A DNA stretch of 64,000 nt from Rhodocyclaceae bacterium (GCA_020445765.1 JAGRFY010000019.1:62001-126000); one strand, 5' to 3'. Shown: positions 1-9,417, counted from the stretch's first letter. The notes: generated by a model from the sequence alone, not told the origin. Made by a program: numbers and translations.

Positions 1-777
1 CGCCAGTACCGCCTCGATGTTGGCGATCGCTTCCCGCGTCTGGGCCAGCACGTCGCCGTCATGCAGCGAGCGATGACCGACGATGGCCGCAGTGCCGGAG
101 ATCATCAGCAGTTGACCGCCACCGTGACTCAACAGGGCCGCCCGCGAGAAGGTCGGGCTGCGCTCGCCGTACTCGATCGGATAGCGATAGGCACTGGTCT
201 GGCGCGGATTTTCGATCGGCACGAAGGCCTCACGGGCGGCGAGAAAGGCGATTCGCAGCCGATCGCCACCGGTTCCCAGCGCGCAGGCTGCCGGCACCGC
301 GCCGATCAGCGCACGCCCGGCGGCCTCGAAAGCCTGTTGCCGACCTGCATTGAAGCGCCGGTAGCGTTCCTCGCCGTGCTCGATTTCGTTGATCCGCGGC
401 AGGTAGTTCCAGACCCGCACCAGGTGACGGCAGCCGAGCGCCTCGAGGCAGTCGAAGACCGAGCGGTAGGCCGCCCGCGTCGCATTCGCCAGCCGTGCCG
501 GCGAATCCGGGCCGAACTCGGCTTCCGAGACCTGCAGGCAGCCGAACAGCAGCCCTTCGCCGATGCGATACCGAACCGGTCCGGAGCGACCCTCGGCTTC
601 GATTTCGCCGTCCCTGAGCAGGCAGACGGCCGGTCCGTCCGCCTCCAGCAGTGGTGCCTCGACCTCGAGCACGCTGGGTGAAGGAGCAGCGACCGGACCG
701 AATCCGAGGCCCCCGATCACGCGGCCGACCGCCGCCGTCTGCGCCATCGCCGCCCGAGGCACGATCTCGAATCTCAT
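1..777 (-). CDS. Chorismatase-family (FkbO/Hyg5/XanB2-like) enzyme, 3'-truncated by the window edge
   Basis: The minus-strand frame is open from ATG at 777 to base 1 (259 codons) with no stop, so the C-terminus lies outside the window. Residues read directly include VRVWNYLPRINEIEHGEERY followed by RFNAGRQQAF, a block typical of the FkbO/Hyg5/XanB2 chorismatase family. Members hydrolyse chorismate to dihydroxycyclohexadienoate or to 3- and 4-hydroxybenzoate. XanB2-type enzymes supply hydroxybenzoate starters for xanthomonadin and related aryl polyenes. The start overlaps the stop of the upstream FAD oxidoreductase gene as ATGA, so the two are translationally coupled. Family assignment is strong. 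The product (3-HBA, 4-HBA or diol) cannot be decided without the missing C-terminus and pocket residues. Confidence 0.8.
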   Translation of the reverse strand, partial: MRFEIVPRAAMAQTAAVGRVIGGLGFGPVAAPSPSVLEVEAPLLEADGPAVCLLRDGEIEAEGRSGPVRYRIGEGLLFGCLQVSEAEFGPDSPARLANATRAAYRSVFDCLEALGCRHLVRVWNYLPRINEIEHGEERYRRFNAGRQQAFEAAGRALIGAVPAACALGTGGDRLRIAFLAAREAFVPIENPRQTSAYRYPIEYGERSPTFSRAALLSHGGGQLLMISGTAAIVGHRSLHDGDVLAQTREAIANIEAVLA

Positions 778-2090
778 GCGCCGCCCGAAGCCTCGCCGTC
801 TTCCAGCGGGCGGATGTTGCTGCGCCGCTGACGCCATGCGCCGATGCTGCGCGGCAGATGACGCAGGGCCAGCAGGTAGTACAGGGTCTTGAACGCATAC
901 AGCGAGGGCATGATCGGCGTGGACCGGTAGATGTCGCCCGCAAGCATCGACAACAGCGCCTCGCGCATCCGCAACAGGTTGCGAGGCCCCATGAACAGCT
1001 CGCGCATGGTCGGCGTGGTGATGCGATAGATGAACCACGAGAACTGCTCCGGCCCATGGCGGACCATGCGGTCGAAGCGGGCCAGAACCGGCGCCCGCTG
1101 CGCGGGATCGCGCAGGATCGTGTCGATCGCCTCGGTGCCGCAGACCGCGCTCTGCATCGCCAGCATTACGCCGGACGAGAACACCGGATCGATGAAGGCG
1201 AAGGCGTCGCCCAGCAGCAGAAAGTCGTCGCCATGGCTATGGCGACTCAGGTAGGAATAGTTGCCGGTTGCCTCGACTTCAGTGACCAGTCGGGCATCCC
1301 GCAGGCGCTCCGCCAGTGCCGGGCACATGGCGATGGTGTCGCGGAAGAACTGATCGAGAGGCTGGTCACGGCGCTTCAGGTAATACGGCCAAACCGTCGC
1401 ACCGACGCTGGTGATGCCATCGCGCAGCGGTATGAACCAGAACCAGCCATGCTCGAACCAGAAGATCGTGATGTGGCCTTCGGCCTTGCCCTCGAGTCGC
1501 CGTGCACCGCTGAAATGGCCGTAGATGGCCGAACTGTTGTGCTTGGGGTTGCGCATTTTCCAGCGCTGGCGATTGGCCATCAGGGTATCGCGGCCGGACG
1601 CATCGGCCAGGAACCGGGCCCGCCAGCGCTGCTCTCGGCCGTCGTCGTGGCGCCCCACGACGGTCACGCCCTGGCCCTGCCCGGCCGTCTCGACTGCGGT
1701 CACGCGACAGCCTTCGATCACGCTCGCCCCTTTGGCGGCGGCGTTGCGAATCAGGATCTCGTCGAATTCGGAGCGGCGCACCTGGTAGGCCTGGGGCATG
1801 CTCTTGTCCCAGGCATCCGCGAATTCGAAGGTCTGGCGGTGCGCGTGCCACGGCGAGACGAATTCGGCGCCCCGCTTCTCCATGCCGATCGCTCGCACCG
1901 CGTCGGCGACGCCGAGTTGCTCGAAGATGCCGAGATTGGCCGGCAGCAGCGACTCGCCGATGTGGAAGCGCGGATGCCTGGCCTTCTCCAGCAAGGTCAC
2001 CCGATGGCCCTTGCCGGCAAGCAGCGCAGCGGCGGTCGAACCCGCAGGTCCGCCCCCGACCACCAGCACGTCACAATCGAAATCCTGCAC
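774..2090 (-). CDS. FAD-dependent oxidoreductase (tryptophan-halogenase/geranylgeranyl-reductase-like), probable pigment-cluster enzyme
   Basis: About 438 residues. The N-terminus carries the dinucleotide-binding motif VVGGGPAGSTAAALLA, followed by ARHPRFHIGESLLP, typical of flavin-dependent halogenase-like and GGR-like oxidoreductases. The second FAD motif LLGDAFAFIDPVFSSGV lies about two thirds along. I do not see the WxWxIP motif of true tryptophan halogenases; the related segment reads HGWFWFIPL, so reduction or dehydrogenation is more likely than halogenation. I chose GTG at 2090 because CAGGAG lies about 8 bases upstream; a longer GTG start at 2120 has no visible ribosome site. The gene is coupled to the chorismatase gene (ATGA at 774-777). 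Xanthomonadin and aryl-polyene clusters commonly encode such an oxidoreductase, which supports a pigment role by inference. Confidence 0.8.
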   Translation of the reverse strand: MQDFDCDVLVVGGGPAGSTAAALLAGKGHRVTLLEKARHPRFHIGESLLPANLGIFEQLGVADAVRAIGMEKRGAEFVSPWHAHRQTFEFADAWDKSMPQAYQVRRSEFDEILIRNAAAKGASVIEGCRVTAVETAGQGQGVTVVGRHDDGREQRWRARFLADASGRDTLMANRQRWKMRNPKHNSSAIYGHFSGARRLEGKAEGHITIFWFEHGWFWFIPLRDGITSVGATVWPYYLKRRDQPLDQFFRDTIAMCPALAERLRDARLVTEVEATGNYSYLSRHSHGDDFLLLGDAFAFIDPVFSSGVMLAMQSAVCGTEAIDTILRDPAQRAPVLARFDRMVRHGPEQFSWFIYRITTPTMRELFMGPRNLLRMREALLSMLAGDIYRSTPIMPSLYAFKTLYYLLALRHLPRSIGAWRQRRSNIRPLEDGEASGGA

Positions 2091-2215
2091 CCTGACGACT
2101 CCTGTTGCGGCAGCGCCCACGGCAGCGCCCCGGCCCGATCGCGCGCCGCACCGGCACTATGCCGTATGAGTCGATCCGGAAACAGCGGACGAGGGCTCGC
2201 GCAGCGCCGACAAGC

Positions 2216-3835
2216 CTACTCTATACCCTGGCTCGCGAGGTATTCGTCGTAACCGCCACGGTAGTCGATGACCTGATGATCCTGACGGATGTCGAGGATT
2301 CGGGTGGCCACCGACGACACGAACTCACGATCGTGCGAAACGAAGAACAGAGTACCGTTGAAGTCCGCCAGGCCCATGTTCAGCGACTCGATCGATTCCA
2401 TGTCGAGGTGGTTGGTCGGTTCGTCCATCAGCAGCACGTTGCGTCGCCACAACATCAGCTTGCCGAACAGCATCCGGCCCTGTTCGCCGCCCGAGATCAC
2501 ATTGACCGGCTTCTTCACCTCGTCGCCCTTGAACAGCAGGCGCCCGAGGGTGCCCCGCAACAGGGTTTCGGCATCGTCCCCTTCGTAGCCACCGGCCCGC
2601 ACGTAGCCGGCGATCCAGTCGGTGAGACTTTCATCACCCGCAAACTCGGCGGCATGGTCCTGCGCGTAGTAGCCGAGCTTGGCCTTCTCGGCCCACTTGA
2701 TCGAACCGCCCTGCGGCTCGAGTTCGCCGACCAGCAGCTTCATCAGCGTGGTCTTGCCGACGCCGTTCTCGCCGATGATCGCCACCTTGTCGCCACCGTC
2801 AGCGGTGAAGCTGAAATTCTTGAACAACAGTTCGTCGTCACTGTAGCCGAAGCGCAGGTTCTCGATCTCGACCGCCTGCCGGTGCAGCTTCTCCCTGTCT
2901 TCGTACTCGAACCGGATCCACGGATATTGCCGGCTCGAAGGCTTGAATTCGTCGACCTTGATCTTCTCGATCTGCCTGGCCCGGCTGGTGGCCTGTCGCG
3001 CCTTCGACTTGTTCGCCGAAAAGCGGCGCACGAAGGCCTGCAGTTCGGCCACCCGTTCCTTGGCCTTCTGGTTGGCCGCAGCCTGACGCGCCCGTGCCTG
3101 GGTCGAGGCCTCGATGTAGTCGTCCCAGTTGCCGGGCCAGACCTGGATGCGGCCGTAATCCAGATCCGCCATGTGGGTGCATACCTGATTCAGGAAGTGG
3201 CGGTCGTGGGAGATGATGATCATCGTGCTGCTGCGTTCGTTCAGCACGTTCTCGAGCCAGCGGATGGTGTTGATGTCGAGGTTGTTGGTGGGCTCGTCGA
3301 GCAGCAGGATGTCCGGACTCGCAAACAGCGCCTGGGCCAGCAACACCCTGAGCTTCCAGCCCGGTGCCACCTCCTTCATCGGTCCGAAATGCTGTTCGGT
3401 GGGAATGCCGACACCGAGCAGCAGTTCGCCGGCGCGGGCCTCGGCGGTATAGCCGTCGTACTCGGCAAATCTGGCCTCGAGTTCGGCGGCGTGCATGTAG
3501 TCGTCCTCGCTCGCCTCCGGATTGGCGTAGATCGCGTCCTTCTCCTGCATGCAGGCCCACATTTCCTCGTGGCCCATCATCACCACGTCGATCACCCGTT
3601 GGTCCTCGAAGGCGAACTGGTCCTGCTTGAGGAAGGCCATGCGCTCGCCGGTGTCGAGCGCGACGTTGCCCGCGGTCGGCTCCAGCACGCCGGCGAGGAT
3701 CTTCATGAAGGTGGACTTGCCGGCCCCGTTTGCGCCGATCAGGCCGTAGCGGTTGCCATCGCCGAACTTGACGGAGACGTTCTCGAACAGGGGCTTGACC
3801 CCGAACTGCATGGTGATGTTGTTGGCGATCAGCAC
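2216..3835 (-). CDS. ybiT: ABC-F family ATPase YbiT
   Basis: 539 residues, normal length for the YbiT branch of ABC-F. The first ATP-binding cassette has Walker [10 protein letters not shown] near residues 34-42 and Walker [12 protein letters not shown]. The second has GENGVGKTT near 352-360, signature [13 protein letters not shown] and [11 protein letters not shown]. The linker between cassettes is Lys/Arg-rich ([19 protein letters not shown]), as in ribosome-binding ABC-F proteins. There are no membrane segments. ABC-F proteins act at the ribosomal E site and influence translation; YbiT's exact role is poorly defined. The sequence matches E. coli YbiT from recollection along its whole length, including the ending [10 protein letters not shown]. 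It is a stand-alone gene. Confidence 0.95.
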   Translation of the reverse strand: MLIANNITMQFGVKPLFENVSVKFGDGNRYGLIGANGAGKSTFMKILAGVLEPTAGNVALDTGERMAFLKQDQFAFEDQRVIDVVMMGHEEMWACMQEKDAIYANPEASEDDYMHAAELEARFAEYDGYTAEARAGELLLGVGIPTEQHFGPMKEVAPGWKLRVLLAQALFASPDILLLDEPTNNLDINTIRWLENVLNERSSTMIIISHDRHFLNQVCTHMADLDYGRIQVWPGNWDDYIEASTQARARQAAANQKAKERVAELQAFVRRFSANKSKARQATSRARQIEKIKVDEFKPSSRQYPWIRFEYEDREKLHRQAVEIENLRFGYSDDELLFKNFSFTADGGDKVAIIGENGVGKTTLMKLLVGELEPQGGSIKWAEKAKLGYYAQDHAAEFAGDESLTDWIAGYVRAGGYEGDDAETLLRGTLGRLLFKGDEVKKPVNVISGGEQGRMLFGKLMLWRRNVLLMDEPTNHLDMESIESLNMGLADFNGTLFFVSHDREFVSSVATRILDIRQDHQVIDYRGGYDEYLASQGIE

Positions 3836-3849
3836 TGCTCACTCCGGAC

Positions 3850-3878
3850 AAAAACGCAAAGCCGGCGCATGGGCCGGC
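3850..3878 (-). terminator. Rho-independent terminator (minus strand)
   Basis: Read on the minus strand, a GCCGGC stem (3873-3878 with 3861-3866) encloses a 6-base loop and is followed by a broken T-tract (TTTGCGTTTTT). It lies between the DUF1857 gene stop (3941) and the ybiT start (3835), so it would end the DUF1857 transcript before ybiT. Confidence 0.6.
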
Positions 3879-3940
3879 ACTATTTGATCATTCTACCGCG
3901 ATGCACCAATGGATTGGTAAGCCGCCGGTCACCGCCGGCG

Positions 3941-4411
3941 CTAATGCGGCCGCGCCTGCTCCGCGATGCGCCGGATCAGGCGCACGGTCTCGATGTCCGA
4001 ATCCTCGTAGGCCGACTTGACGTACTCGGCGACCGCGACACCGTCGCTTGCGGCACCCTCGGCCAGCGTCGTCCGATACAGAAAGCGCAGGAACAAGGCC
4101 ATCGGGCTCGGCTCCTCGATGCTGATCCGGAGACTGCCGCCGGCATGCTCGGCGCCGGGCTCGATCTCGAAGCACATCCACTCGAGCGGCTCGAATGTGA
4201 CGCGGTCGCGCACCGTCGTGGCGCCGAATTCGAGGTCTCTGACCAGTTCGCGATCGCCTCGCTCGACGATACGGCATTGGCCGAGGCCGGGCAGGAAGGC
4301 CGCCGGATCCTCGGCCCTGTACAACAGGCCGAACCACACCTCCTCGCGCGTCAGGTCGGCCACTGCCGGATTGCCGAGGTCGTTGATCTCGACCAGGTGT
4401 TCGAACTGCAT
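3941..4411 (-). CDS. DUF1857 (SRPBCC superfamily) protein
   Basis: 156 residues from ATG at 4411, which gives the family-like beginning MQFEHLVEINDLGNPAVADL and TREEVWFGLLYRAEDP. Longer in-frame starts add non-homologous sequence. The START/SRPBCC-like fold of DUF1857 is a small helix-grip domain that could bind a hydrophobic ligand; some fungal members (AtaL-like) are aromatic polyketide-associated, but bacterial members are uncharacterised. No signal peptide or membrane segment, so cytosolic. It is a single gene, divergent from the COG0523 GTPase. Function unknown. Confidence 0.85.
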   Translation of the reverse strand: MQFEHLVEINDLGNPAVADLTREEVWFGLLYRAEDPAAFLPGLGQCRIVERGDRELVRDLEFGATTVRDRVTFEPLEWMCFEIEPGAEHAGGSLRISIEEPSPMALFLRFLYRTTLAEGAASDGVAVAEYVKSAYEDSDIETVRLIRRIAEQARPH

Positions 4412-4576
4412 CGGTCCACTCGTCGCCTTACAGGCTGATCGATTCATTTTAAGGCATCGGTTTCCCTGCCCGGCAAGCCGCAGCCCCGCCGATGCAGCTA
4501 CAGGCGAGAGCGAAGGCTGCCGCGGGGACCGCTACAATGGTGCCCGATCCCACGTTGCCCACAGCTCGTCCACAAC

Positions 4577-5623
4577 ATGTCCACCGATTGTCCCCAGGAC
4601 CGACGGATTCCGGTCAGCGTGCTCAGCGGCTTTCTCGGGGCCGGCAAGTCCACCTTGCTGAATCACCTGCTGCGCCAGCCGCAGATGCAGGGCGCGGTGG
4701 TTCTGATCAACGAATTCGGCGAGATCGGTGTCGATCACCTGATCGTCGAAGTGAGCGCCGAGCGCATGGTGCTGCTCGATTCGGGTTGCCTGTGCTGTAC
4801 CGTCCGAGGCGAACTTCCCGGCGCCTTCAAGGATCTGTTCATGCGCAGCCTGCGGCGGGAAATCGAACCGATCCGACGGCTGCTGCTCGAGACCACCGGC
4901 CTGGCCGACCCGGCACCGCTGCTGCACACGCTGATGGAGGACTTCTTCATCGTCGAGCGATTCCGCCCCGATGGCATCATCACCGTGGTGGACGCCCTCG
5001 CCGCAGCGGGCCAGCTCGACCGGCACCGGGAGGCCCTGGCCCAGGTAGTGGCCGCGGACCGCCTGATCGTCAGCAAGATCGATCTGGCGAGCGACGACGC
5101 GCTCGCAGCGCTCGACGCGCGCCTCGAACGACTCAATCCGACCGCCGAGCGCCTCCATGCCACATTCGGCCGAATCGACGCGACGGCGCTCTGCGACCTG
5201 GGCCCTCTGGCTGCGGACGCCGACCCTATGGCTGCCCGACGCTGGCTCGGCGAGTCGCGGCTCGACGCCATCGTGCCGCGCTATCGCCCGGCATCCCGCG
5301 GCGGCATCCACGACAGCGGCGTCACCAGCCATCTGCTGCGCTTCCCGGAGGCTGTCGACTGGCCGAGCTTCGCCGAAGCCCTGGACGTGCTGCTGCAGGC
5401 GGCCGGCGACCGCATCCTGCGCGTCAAGGGGCTAGCCAAGGTGATCGGCGTCGACGGACCCAGGGTCGTCCAGTGTGCCGGCCGTATCCGCTTCGCCGCG
5501 CGCGACCTGCCGGCCTGGCCGCCCGACCAGACGCACGGGGCCCTGGTCTTCATCGTCGACGGTCTCGAACGGGACTACCTTGTCAGGACCTTCGAGATGT
5601 TCTGCGACACCAGCCCCGACTAG
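4577..5623 (+). CDS. COG0523 (CobW/ZNG1-type) metallochaperone GTPase
   Basis: 348 residues. Walker A GFLGAGKST lies at 18-26. The metal-binding CxCC motif is at Cys71, Cys73 and Cys74 (GCLCCTVRGEL), LLLETTGLADP follows, and SKID near 167-170 is the guanine-specificity motif. A C-terminal CobW_C domain runs to the end (HGALVFIVDGLERDYL). COG0523 GTPases deliver metals, usually zinc or cobalt, to client proteins; the subgroup (ZigA, YeiR, YjiA, CobW, nitrile hydratase activator) cannot be told from context. There is no His-rich tail and no adjacent Zur-type gene. The gene is monocistronic and converges on rsuA, with a 15-base gap between stops. Confidence 0.9.
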   Translation: MSTDCPQDRRIPVSVLSGFLGAGKSTLLNHLLRQPQMQGAVVLINEFGEIGVDHLIVEVSAERMVLLDSGCLCCTVRGELPGAFKDLFMRSLRREIEPIRRLLLETTGLADPAPLLHTLMEDFFIVERFRPDGIITVVDALAAAGQLDRHREALAQVVAADRLIVSKIDLASDDALAALDARLERLNPTAERLHATFGRIDATALCDLGPLAADADPMAARRWLGESRLDAIVPRYRPASRGGIHDSGVTSHLLRFPEAVDWPSFAEALDVLLQAAGDRILRVKGLAKVIGVDGPRVVQCAGRIRFAARDLPAWPPDQTHGALVFIVDGLERDYLVRTFEMFCDTSPD

Positions 5624-5638
5624 CCCAACTCGCCGTCC

Positions 5639-6343
5639 TCACTCGGCCGAGAGTGCCGCGATCGCCGCGTCGTCGAGCCAACGCCACTCGCCTTCGGCGA
5701 GGTCGCCGGGCAGCGCCAAACCGCCGATGCGGATGCGTCGAAGACCTTCGACGTGTCCGCCGGCGGCAGCCACCATGCGCTTGACGAGATGGTATTTGCC
5801 CTCGGTCACCGTCAGTTCGAGCAGGCGCGGCTCGATCAGCCGGCACGAGACGGCTCGGATAGGCTCGGGTTCATCGTTCAGACCGACCCCGGCCAGCAAG
5901 CGATCGACAAGCGTGCCGCCACCATCCTCACTGAGCCATGCCCGGTAGACCTTGGGAACCTGCTTCTTGCCCGAAGACCAGCGGTGGATGAACTGGCCGT
6001 CGTCGGAGAACAACAGAAGACCGCTGCTGTCCTGATCGAGACGACCCACCGATTGTACGCCGCGCTGTACCACCGGCCATGGCAGCAGGGCATAGATCGA
6101 CGGGTGACATTGCGGCTGCCGCGAACACTCGTAACCGGGCGGCTTGTTGATCATCAGATGGGCTTGCGCACGATAGCACCAGCGCTCGCCATCCACCTCG
6201 AAGTGCAGCGACTCGGTCGCAAAGTCCCGCTTCGGGTCGAGTACCGGTTCGTCGTCTATGCTGACCATGCCGGCGCGAATCAGTGCACGGCACTCCTTGC
6301 GACTGCCAAATCCCTGGCTATGGATGATTCTTTCGAGTTGCAT
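5639..6343 (-). CDS. rsuA: 16S rRNA pseudouridine(516) synthase RsuA
   Basis: 234 residues from ATG at 6343 (MQLERIIHSQGFGSRKECRA); the upstream in-frame ATG adds 16 residues without similarity. An N-terminal S4 RNA-binding domain covers roughly residues 1-60. The pseudouridine synthase catalytic motif GRLDQDSSGLLLF contains the essential Asp. The C-terminal EGKYHLVKRMVAAAGGHVEGLRR is typical of the RsuA/RluE/RluF family. It modifies U516 in helix 18 of 16S rRNA during assembly of the small subunit. The closely related RluE and RluF act on 23S rRNA, but overall form fits RsuA best. Single gene. Confidence 0.85.
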   Translation of the reverse strand: MQLERIIHSQGFGSRKECRALIRAGMVSIDDEPVLDPKRDFATESLHFEVDGERWCYRAQAHLMINKPPGYECSRQPQCHPSIYALLPWPVVQRGVQSVGRLDQDSSGLLLFSDDGQFIHRWSSGKKQVPKVYRAWLSEDGGGTLVDRLLAGVGLNDEPEPIRAVSCRLIEPRLLELTVTEGKYHLVKRMVAAAGGHVEGLRRIRIGGLALPGDLAEGEWRWLDDAAIAALSAE

Positions 6344-6604
6344 CGATGCAGTGGTCTCTTTCTTGTTTACTTGTCTTATAAAAGACAACAACGTTAACTA
6401 TGCTCGGTCGAATTCTGTGCACAAGCGGGTTTTCTGCTGTCCAATCATTGCGTTGCCCTGTTGGCAGTGACGGGGAAAAGCCACGGGAACAAGTGTGGGG
6501 CATTTGTTGATCGAAATCGGCAAGAGCAGGGTGAGGCGACTTTCACACAATGTTCCCACAGCTTGGTCCGGTGCTTGTCCCCAGGCGACGACGGTCTTCG
6601 GCCG

Positions 6605-7759
6605 ATGACCGTGCCGTCGAAACCCCACTGGGACTTGTTCTGCCGGGTTGTGGACAACTTCGGGGATATCGGTGTGTGCTGGCGTCTGGCGCGTATCCTG
6701 GCAGCGGAACACGGAATCGCGGTGCGATTGGTAGTCGATCGACCCGAAATTCTCGACAGGATCGCCAATTCGCATGAAATTTACAATAAATCAGTATGTT
6801 ATCATCATGTCGAGGTCGTTCGCTGGAGCGACTCCATACGACCTTCGACAGATACCTCGGTCGTAGTCGAGGTTTTTGCCTGCGATCCGCCGGAGCCGTA
6901 CCTCGCAGCCATGGCCGAATTGGCGCGATGCCCGCTGTGGATAAATCTCGAGTACCTCAGCGCGGAATCCTGGGTTGCCGGCTGTCACGGCATGCTGTCG
7001 CGCCATCCGCAACTCGGAATCGACAAGCTGTTCATGATTCCCGGATTCGATCGCGCCAGTGCCGGGCTGTTGCGTGAATCCTCGCTCGACGAGCAGCGCC
7101 GGCGATTCCTGTCCGACCCCGAGGCCCGGGCCGCGATGTGGTGCGGTCTTGGCGTGCCGCCGCCCGCGCCCGGTGAACTGCGGGCGAGCCTGTTCGGCTA
7201 TGAAAACCCTGTGGTCGTGAGGCTGCTCGACGTCCTGTCGCGCCATTCGCGACCGGTCACCGTCGTCGTCCCAGAAGGCCGGAGCGTCGCCGATCTGTCG
7301 CGACGCCTAGGGCTCGGCTTGGCGCGGGCGGGTGATGTCTGGCGAGAAGGCAGCCTGCAGGTCGCGGTCGTACCCTTCACCGATCAGCACAGCTACGACC
7401 GCCTGTTGTGGTGCTGTGATCTGAACATGGTCCGCGGCGAGGACTCCCTGGTGCGGGCATTGTGGGCAGGCCGGGCGATGTTGTGGCAGGCCTATCCCCA
7501 GCAGGACGATGACCATCATGCCAAGGTCGAGGCCTTGCTCGGCCGGCTTCTGCCCTTCGTCGAGCCGGCTGCCGCCGACGATGCCGCCGCGCTCTGGCGC
7601 CACTGGAACGGGATGTCCGGCCGTGGACCGGCCTGGGCAAGGCTGGAGAGCACGGTGGCTGCGCTGACGTCCGCGATCGATGCGTGGCGGCAGGCACTGG
7701 CAAAGGGGCCGGAACTCGCGACGAGTCTGGTAAATGCGGCCACTTCGCAGATACAATGA
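6605..7759 (+). CDS. earP: EF-P arginine 32 rhamnosyltransferase EarP
   Basis: 384 residues from ATG at 6605 ([20 protein letters not shown]). The in-frame extension to 6461 lacks homology, and most EarP proteins begin just before the [16 protein letters not shown] segment. The two aspartates Asp17 and Asp21 correspond to the catalytic and sugar-binding aspartates of EarP. The late [14 protein letters not shown] block holds the conserved Glu that contacts the nucleotide-sugar. EarP (GT104, inverting, GT-B-like) transfers rhamnose from dTDP-beta-L-rhamnose to Arg32 of EF-P, activating it for relief of polyproline stalling. The target gene efp lies 52 bases downstream, the classic arrangement in Neisseria, Pseudomonas and betaproteobacteria. 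Confidence 0.95.
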   Translation: MTVPSKPHWDLFCRVVDNFGDIGVCWRLARILAAEHGIAVRLVVDRPEILDRIANSHEIYNKSVCYHHVEVVRWSDSIRPSTDTSVVVEVFACDPPEPYLAAMAELARCPLWINLEYLSAESWVAGCHGMLSRHPQLGIDKLFMIPGFDRASAGLLRESSLDEQRRRFLSDPEARAAMWCGLGVPPPAPGELRASLFGYENPVVVRLLDVLSRHSRPVTVVVPEGRSVADLSRRLGLGLARAGDVWREGSLQVAVVPFTDQHSYDRLLWCCDLNMVRGEDSLVRALWAGRAMLWQAYPQQDDDHHAKVEALLGRLLPFVEPAAADDAAALWRHWNGMSGRGPAWARLESTVAALTSAIDAWRQALAKGPELATSLVNAATSQIQ

Positions 7760-7811
7760 CGGGTTTATCGAACATACCCGCAGCGATGCGGACAGAGGCA
7801 GGCAAAGCGCA

Positions 7812-8369
7812 ATGAAAACCGCACAGGAACTTCGCTCCGGCAACGTCATCATGGTCGGTGCCGACCCGCTGGTGGTGCAGAAGACCGAGTACAACAAGTC
7901 CGGCCGCAACGCCGCAGTCGTCAAGATGAAGCTCAAGAACCTGCTGACCGGTGCGCCGTCGGAGACCGTCTACAAGGCCGACGACAAGTTCGAGATCGTG
8001 ATCCTCGATCGCAAGGAGGTCACGTACTCCTACTACGCCGACCCGATGTACGTGTTCATGGATGCCGAATACGAGCAGTACGAGGTCGAGGCTGAAAACA
8101 TGGAAGACGCGCTGAAGTACCTCGAGGACGGTCTGGCCTGCGAGGTGGTCTTCTACAACGGCAAGGCGATCTCGGTCGAACTGCCCAACAGCGTCGTTCG
8201 CGAAGTCAGCTATACCGAGCCCGCCGTCAAGGGCGATACCTCGGGCAAGGTGCTCAAGCCGGCCAGGATTTCGACCGGCTTCGAACTGATGGTACCGGCC
8301 TTCGTCGAAATCGGCGACAAGATCGAAATCGACACGCGTACCGACGAATACCGCAACCGCGTCAAGTGA
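7812..8369 (+). CDS. efp: Translation elongation factor P (Arg32 type)
   Basis: 185 residues from ATG at 7812. The KOW-like domain I contains [20 protein letters not shown], with the modified residue being Arg32 in SGRN rather than lysine, which fits the rhamnosylating EarP encoded just upstream. Domains II and III follow ([15 protein letters not shown], then [25 protein letters not shown]). EF-P binds between ribosomal P and E sites and rescues ribosomes stalled on consecutive prolines. Spacing of 52 bases from earP suggests one transcript. One possible client is in this window: the cytochrome b561 gene encodes eight consecutive prolines near its C-terminus. Confidence 0.98.
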   Translation: MKTAQELRSGNVIMVGADPLVVQKTEYNKSGRNAAVVKMKLKNLLTGAPSETVYKADDKFEIVILDRKEVTYSYYADPMYVFMDAEYEQYEVEAENMEDALKYLEDGLACEVVFYNGKAISVELPNSVVREVSYTEPAVKGDTSGKVLKPARISTGFELMVPAFVEIGDKIEIDTRTDEYRNRVK

Positions 8370-8500
8370 GCTTTCGGATCGTGCCGGCATTCGGCGTGAT
8401 CCCGACATCAGCGTCGAGCAGGCGACGCGGATAGATTGCCCCGACCCGTGGTCCCATCGTCATCGGTGGCGACCGCGTACAACGAGAGGAGAACATAACA

Positions 8501-8980
8501 ATGACGATCCGGTGGCTGGCGACCACCCTGGCGGCGGTTTCGATGGCCGCCTGTACCCAACAACAGGGCCAGTCGGCGGAGAGGGCCAGCGACGCGGCAT
8601 CGGAAGCGGTCGATGCTGCCCAGCAGGCGGGCCGCAAGGCGGCCGAGGCCGTCGGCAAAGCCGGCGAGGCGGTGGTGGAAGCCGGCAAGGCGGTCGGCGA
8701 GACTTCGACCCCGCCCGCAGCGGCGCCTGCCGCACCGGTCGAAACGACCCAGTCGGCTGCAGTCCCGGCGCCGGCGGAATCGCGCGACGCGATGGAGGCG
8801 ACGCGCGAAGCCGCCCAGAAGGTCATCGAGCTGACGCGACAGGCGGCTGCCCGCATGACCGGACGGGATCCGGCGGCTGCGTCGCCGGACGCCGCGAAGG
8901 AAGCGGCCGGCGATGCACCGACGACCGAGCCCGCCAAGGCCGAAGAGTCTCCGGCCGCCGACAAGGCTCAGGGCAACTGA
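8501..8980 (+). CDS. Ala-rich putative lipoprotein
   Basis: 159 residues. A short hydrophobic signal (IRWLATTLAAVSMAAC) ends in a weak lipobox with Cys18, predicting export and lipidation. The mature part is mostly Ala, Glu, Lys and Thr in heptad-like helical stretches (AERASDAASEAVDAAQQAG; EAVGKAGEAVVEAGKAV), followed by a Pro/Ala/Thr-rich linker and a second helix. This is reminiscent of small envelope lipoproteins and LEA-like repeats, but I recognise no family. A good ribosome site (GAGGAG) lies 9 bases upstream of ATG. The 3' end overlaps the convergent 90-residue gene by 13 bases. Function unknown. Confidence 0.7.
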   Translation: MTIRWLATTLAAVSMAACTQQQGQSAERASDAASEAVDAAQQAGRKAAEAVGKAGEAVVEAGKAVGETSTPPAAAPAAPVETTQSAAVPAPAESRDAMEATREAAQKVIELTRQAAARMTGRDPAAASPDAAKEAAGDAPTTEPAKAEESPAADKAQGN

Positions 8981-9240
8981 CGGGGCACCGGATATTTCCG
9001 GTTGAACGCTTCGTAGGTGCTTCGAAGCCGTTTTTCGTCGGCCAGATGTCCACGGTCGGCCGCGCTTTCGATCAGATCGCGGTGCATCACGTGAAGACGG
9101 TAGATGCCCCGCAGATCGCCGATCAGTTGGTGACCCAGTTCTGCCGCCACGATCATCGGCAGGTCTTCATGTAGCGCGATCACTTCGATCGTCGCTGCGT
9201 CCAGATCGACGAAATCCAGACAATCGGTCAGGCTCAGCAT
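8968..9240 (-). CDS. 90-residue helical protein of unknown function, downstream of the Rieske kinase
   Basis: 90 residues from ATG at 9240, chosen because GGGAGGAG lies about 8 bases upstream; a longer in-frame start at 9336 lacks a ribosome site and adds basic, non-protein-like sequence. The protein begins MLSLTDCLDFVDLDAATIEV and continues with predicted helices (HEDLPMIVAAELGHQLI; YRLHVMHRDLIESAADRG). It is acidic-neutral, with one Cys and no membrane segment. I do not recognise a named domain. It lies 177 bases after the hydrogenase-associated kinase on the same strand, so it could be the last gene of that operon, though no transcript evidence exists here. Confidence 0.7.
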   Translation of the reverse strand: MLSLTDCLDFVDLDAATIEVIALHEDLPMIVAAELGHQLIGDLRGIYRLHVMHRDLIESAADRGHLADEKRLRSTYEAFNRKYPVPRQLP

Positions 9241-9417
9241 TTGCCCGTCTCCTCCCGGTATCCGCGCAACTCTCTGCGCACCCTTGTGGTGCAATTCGGC
9301 CGCTTGTTGGTGCGCAACGCGGGTTTTCCGATCCATTGTGCCCGCTTCGACGACTTTCAGGCTATTGATTTTTCGGTCGAAAGTCGGATCGAATCCGCGT
9401 AGCGCGACGCGTGCAAG

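Noticed and set aside
230-1057. A 275-codon minus-strand frame rich in Arg and Ser
   Set aside because: It is out of frame with both the chorismatase and the oxidoreductase genes that occupy this region.
2105-4438. 777-codon plus-strand open frame over ybiT and the DUF1857 gene
   Set aside because: It covers two clear genes on the other strand, lacks a ribosome site and has His/Val/Asp-rich shadow composition.
8613-8834. Ala/Lys repeats in the lipoprotein gene as a DNA repeat or mobile element
   Set aside because: The periodicity comes from a helical Ala/Glu/Lys protein; no direct DNA repeat of useful length is seen.
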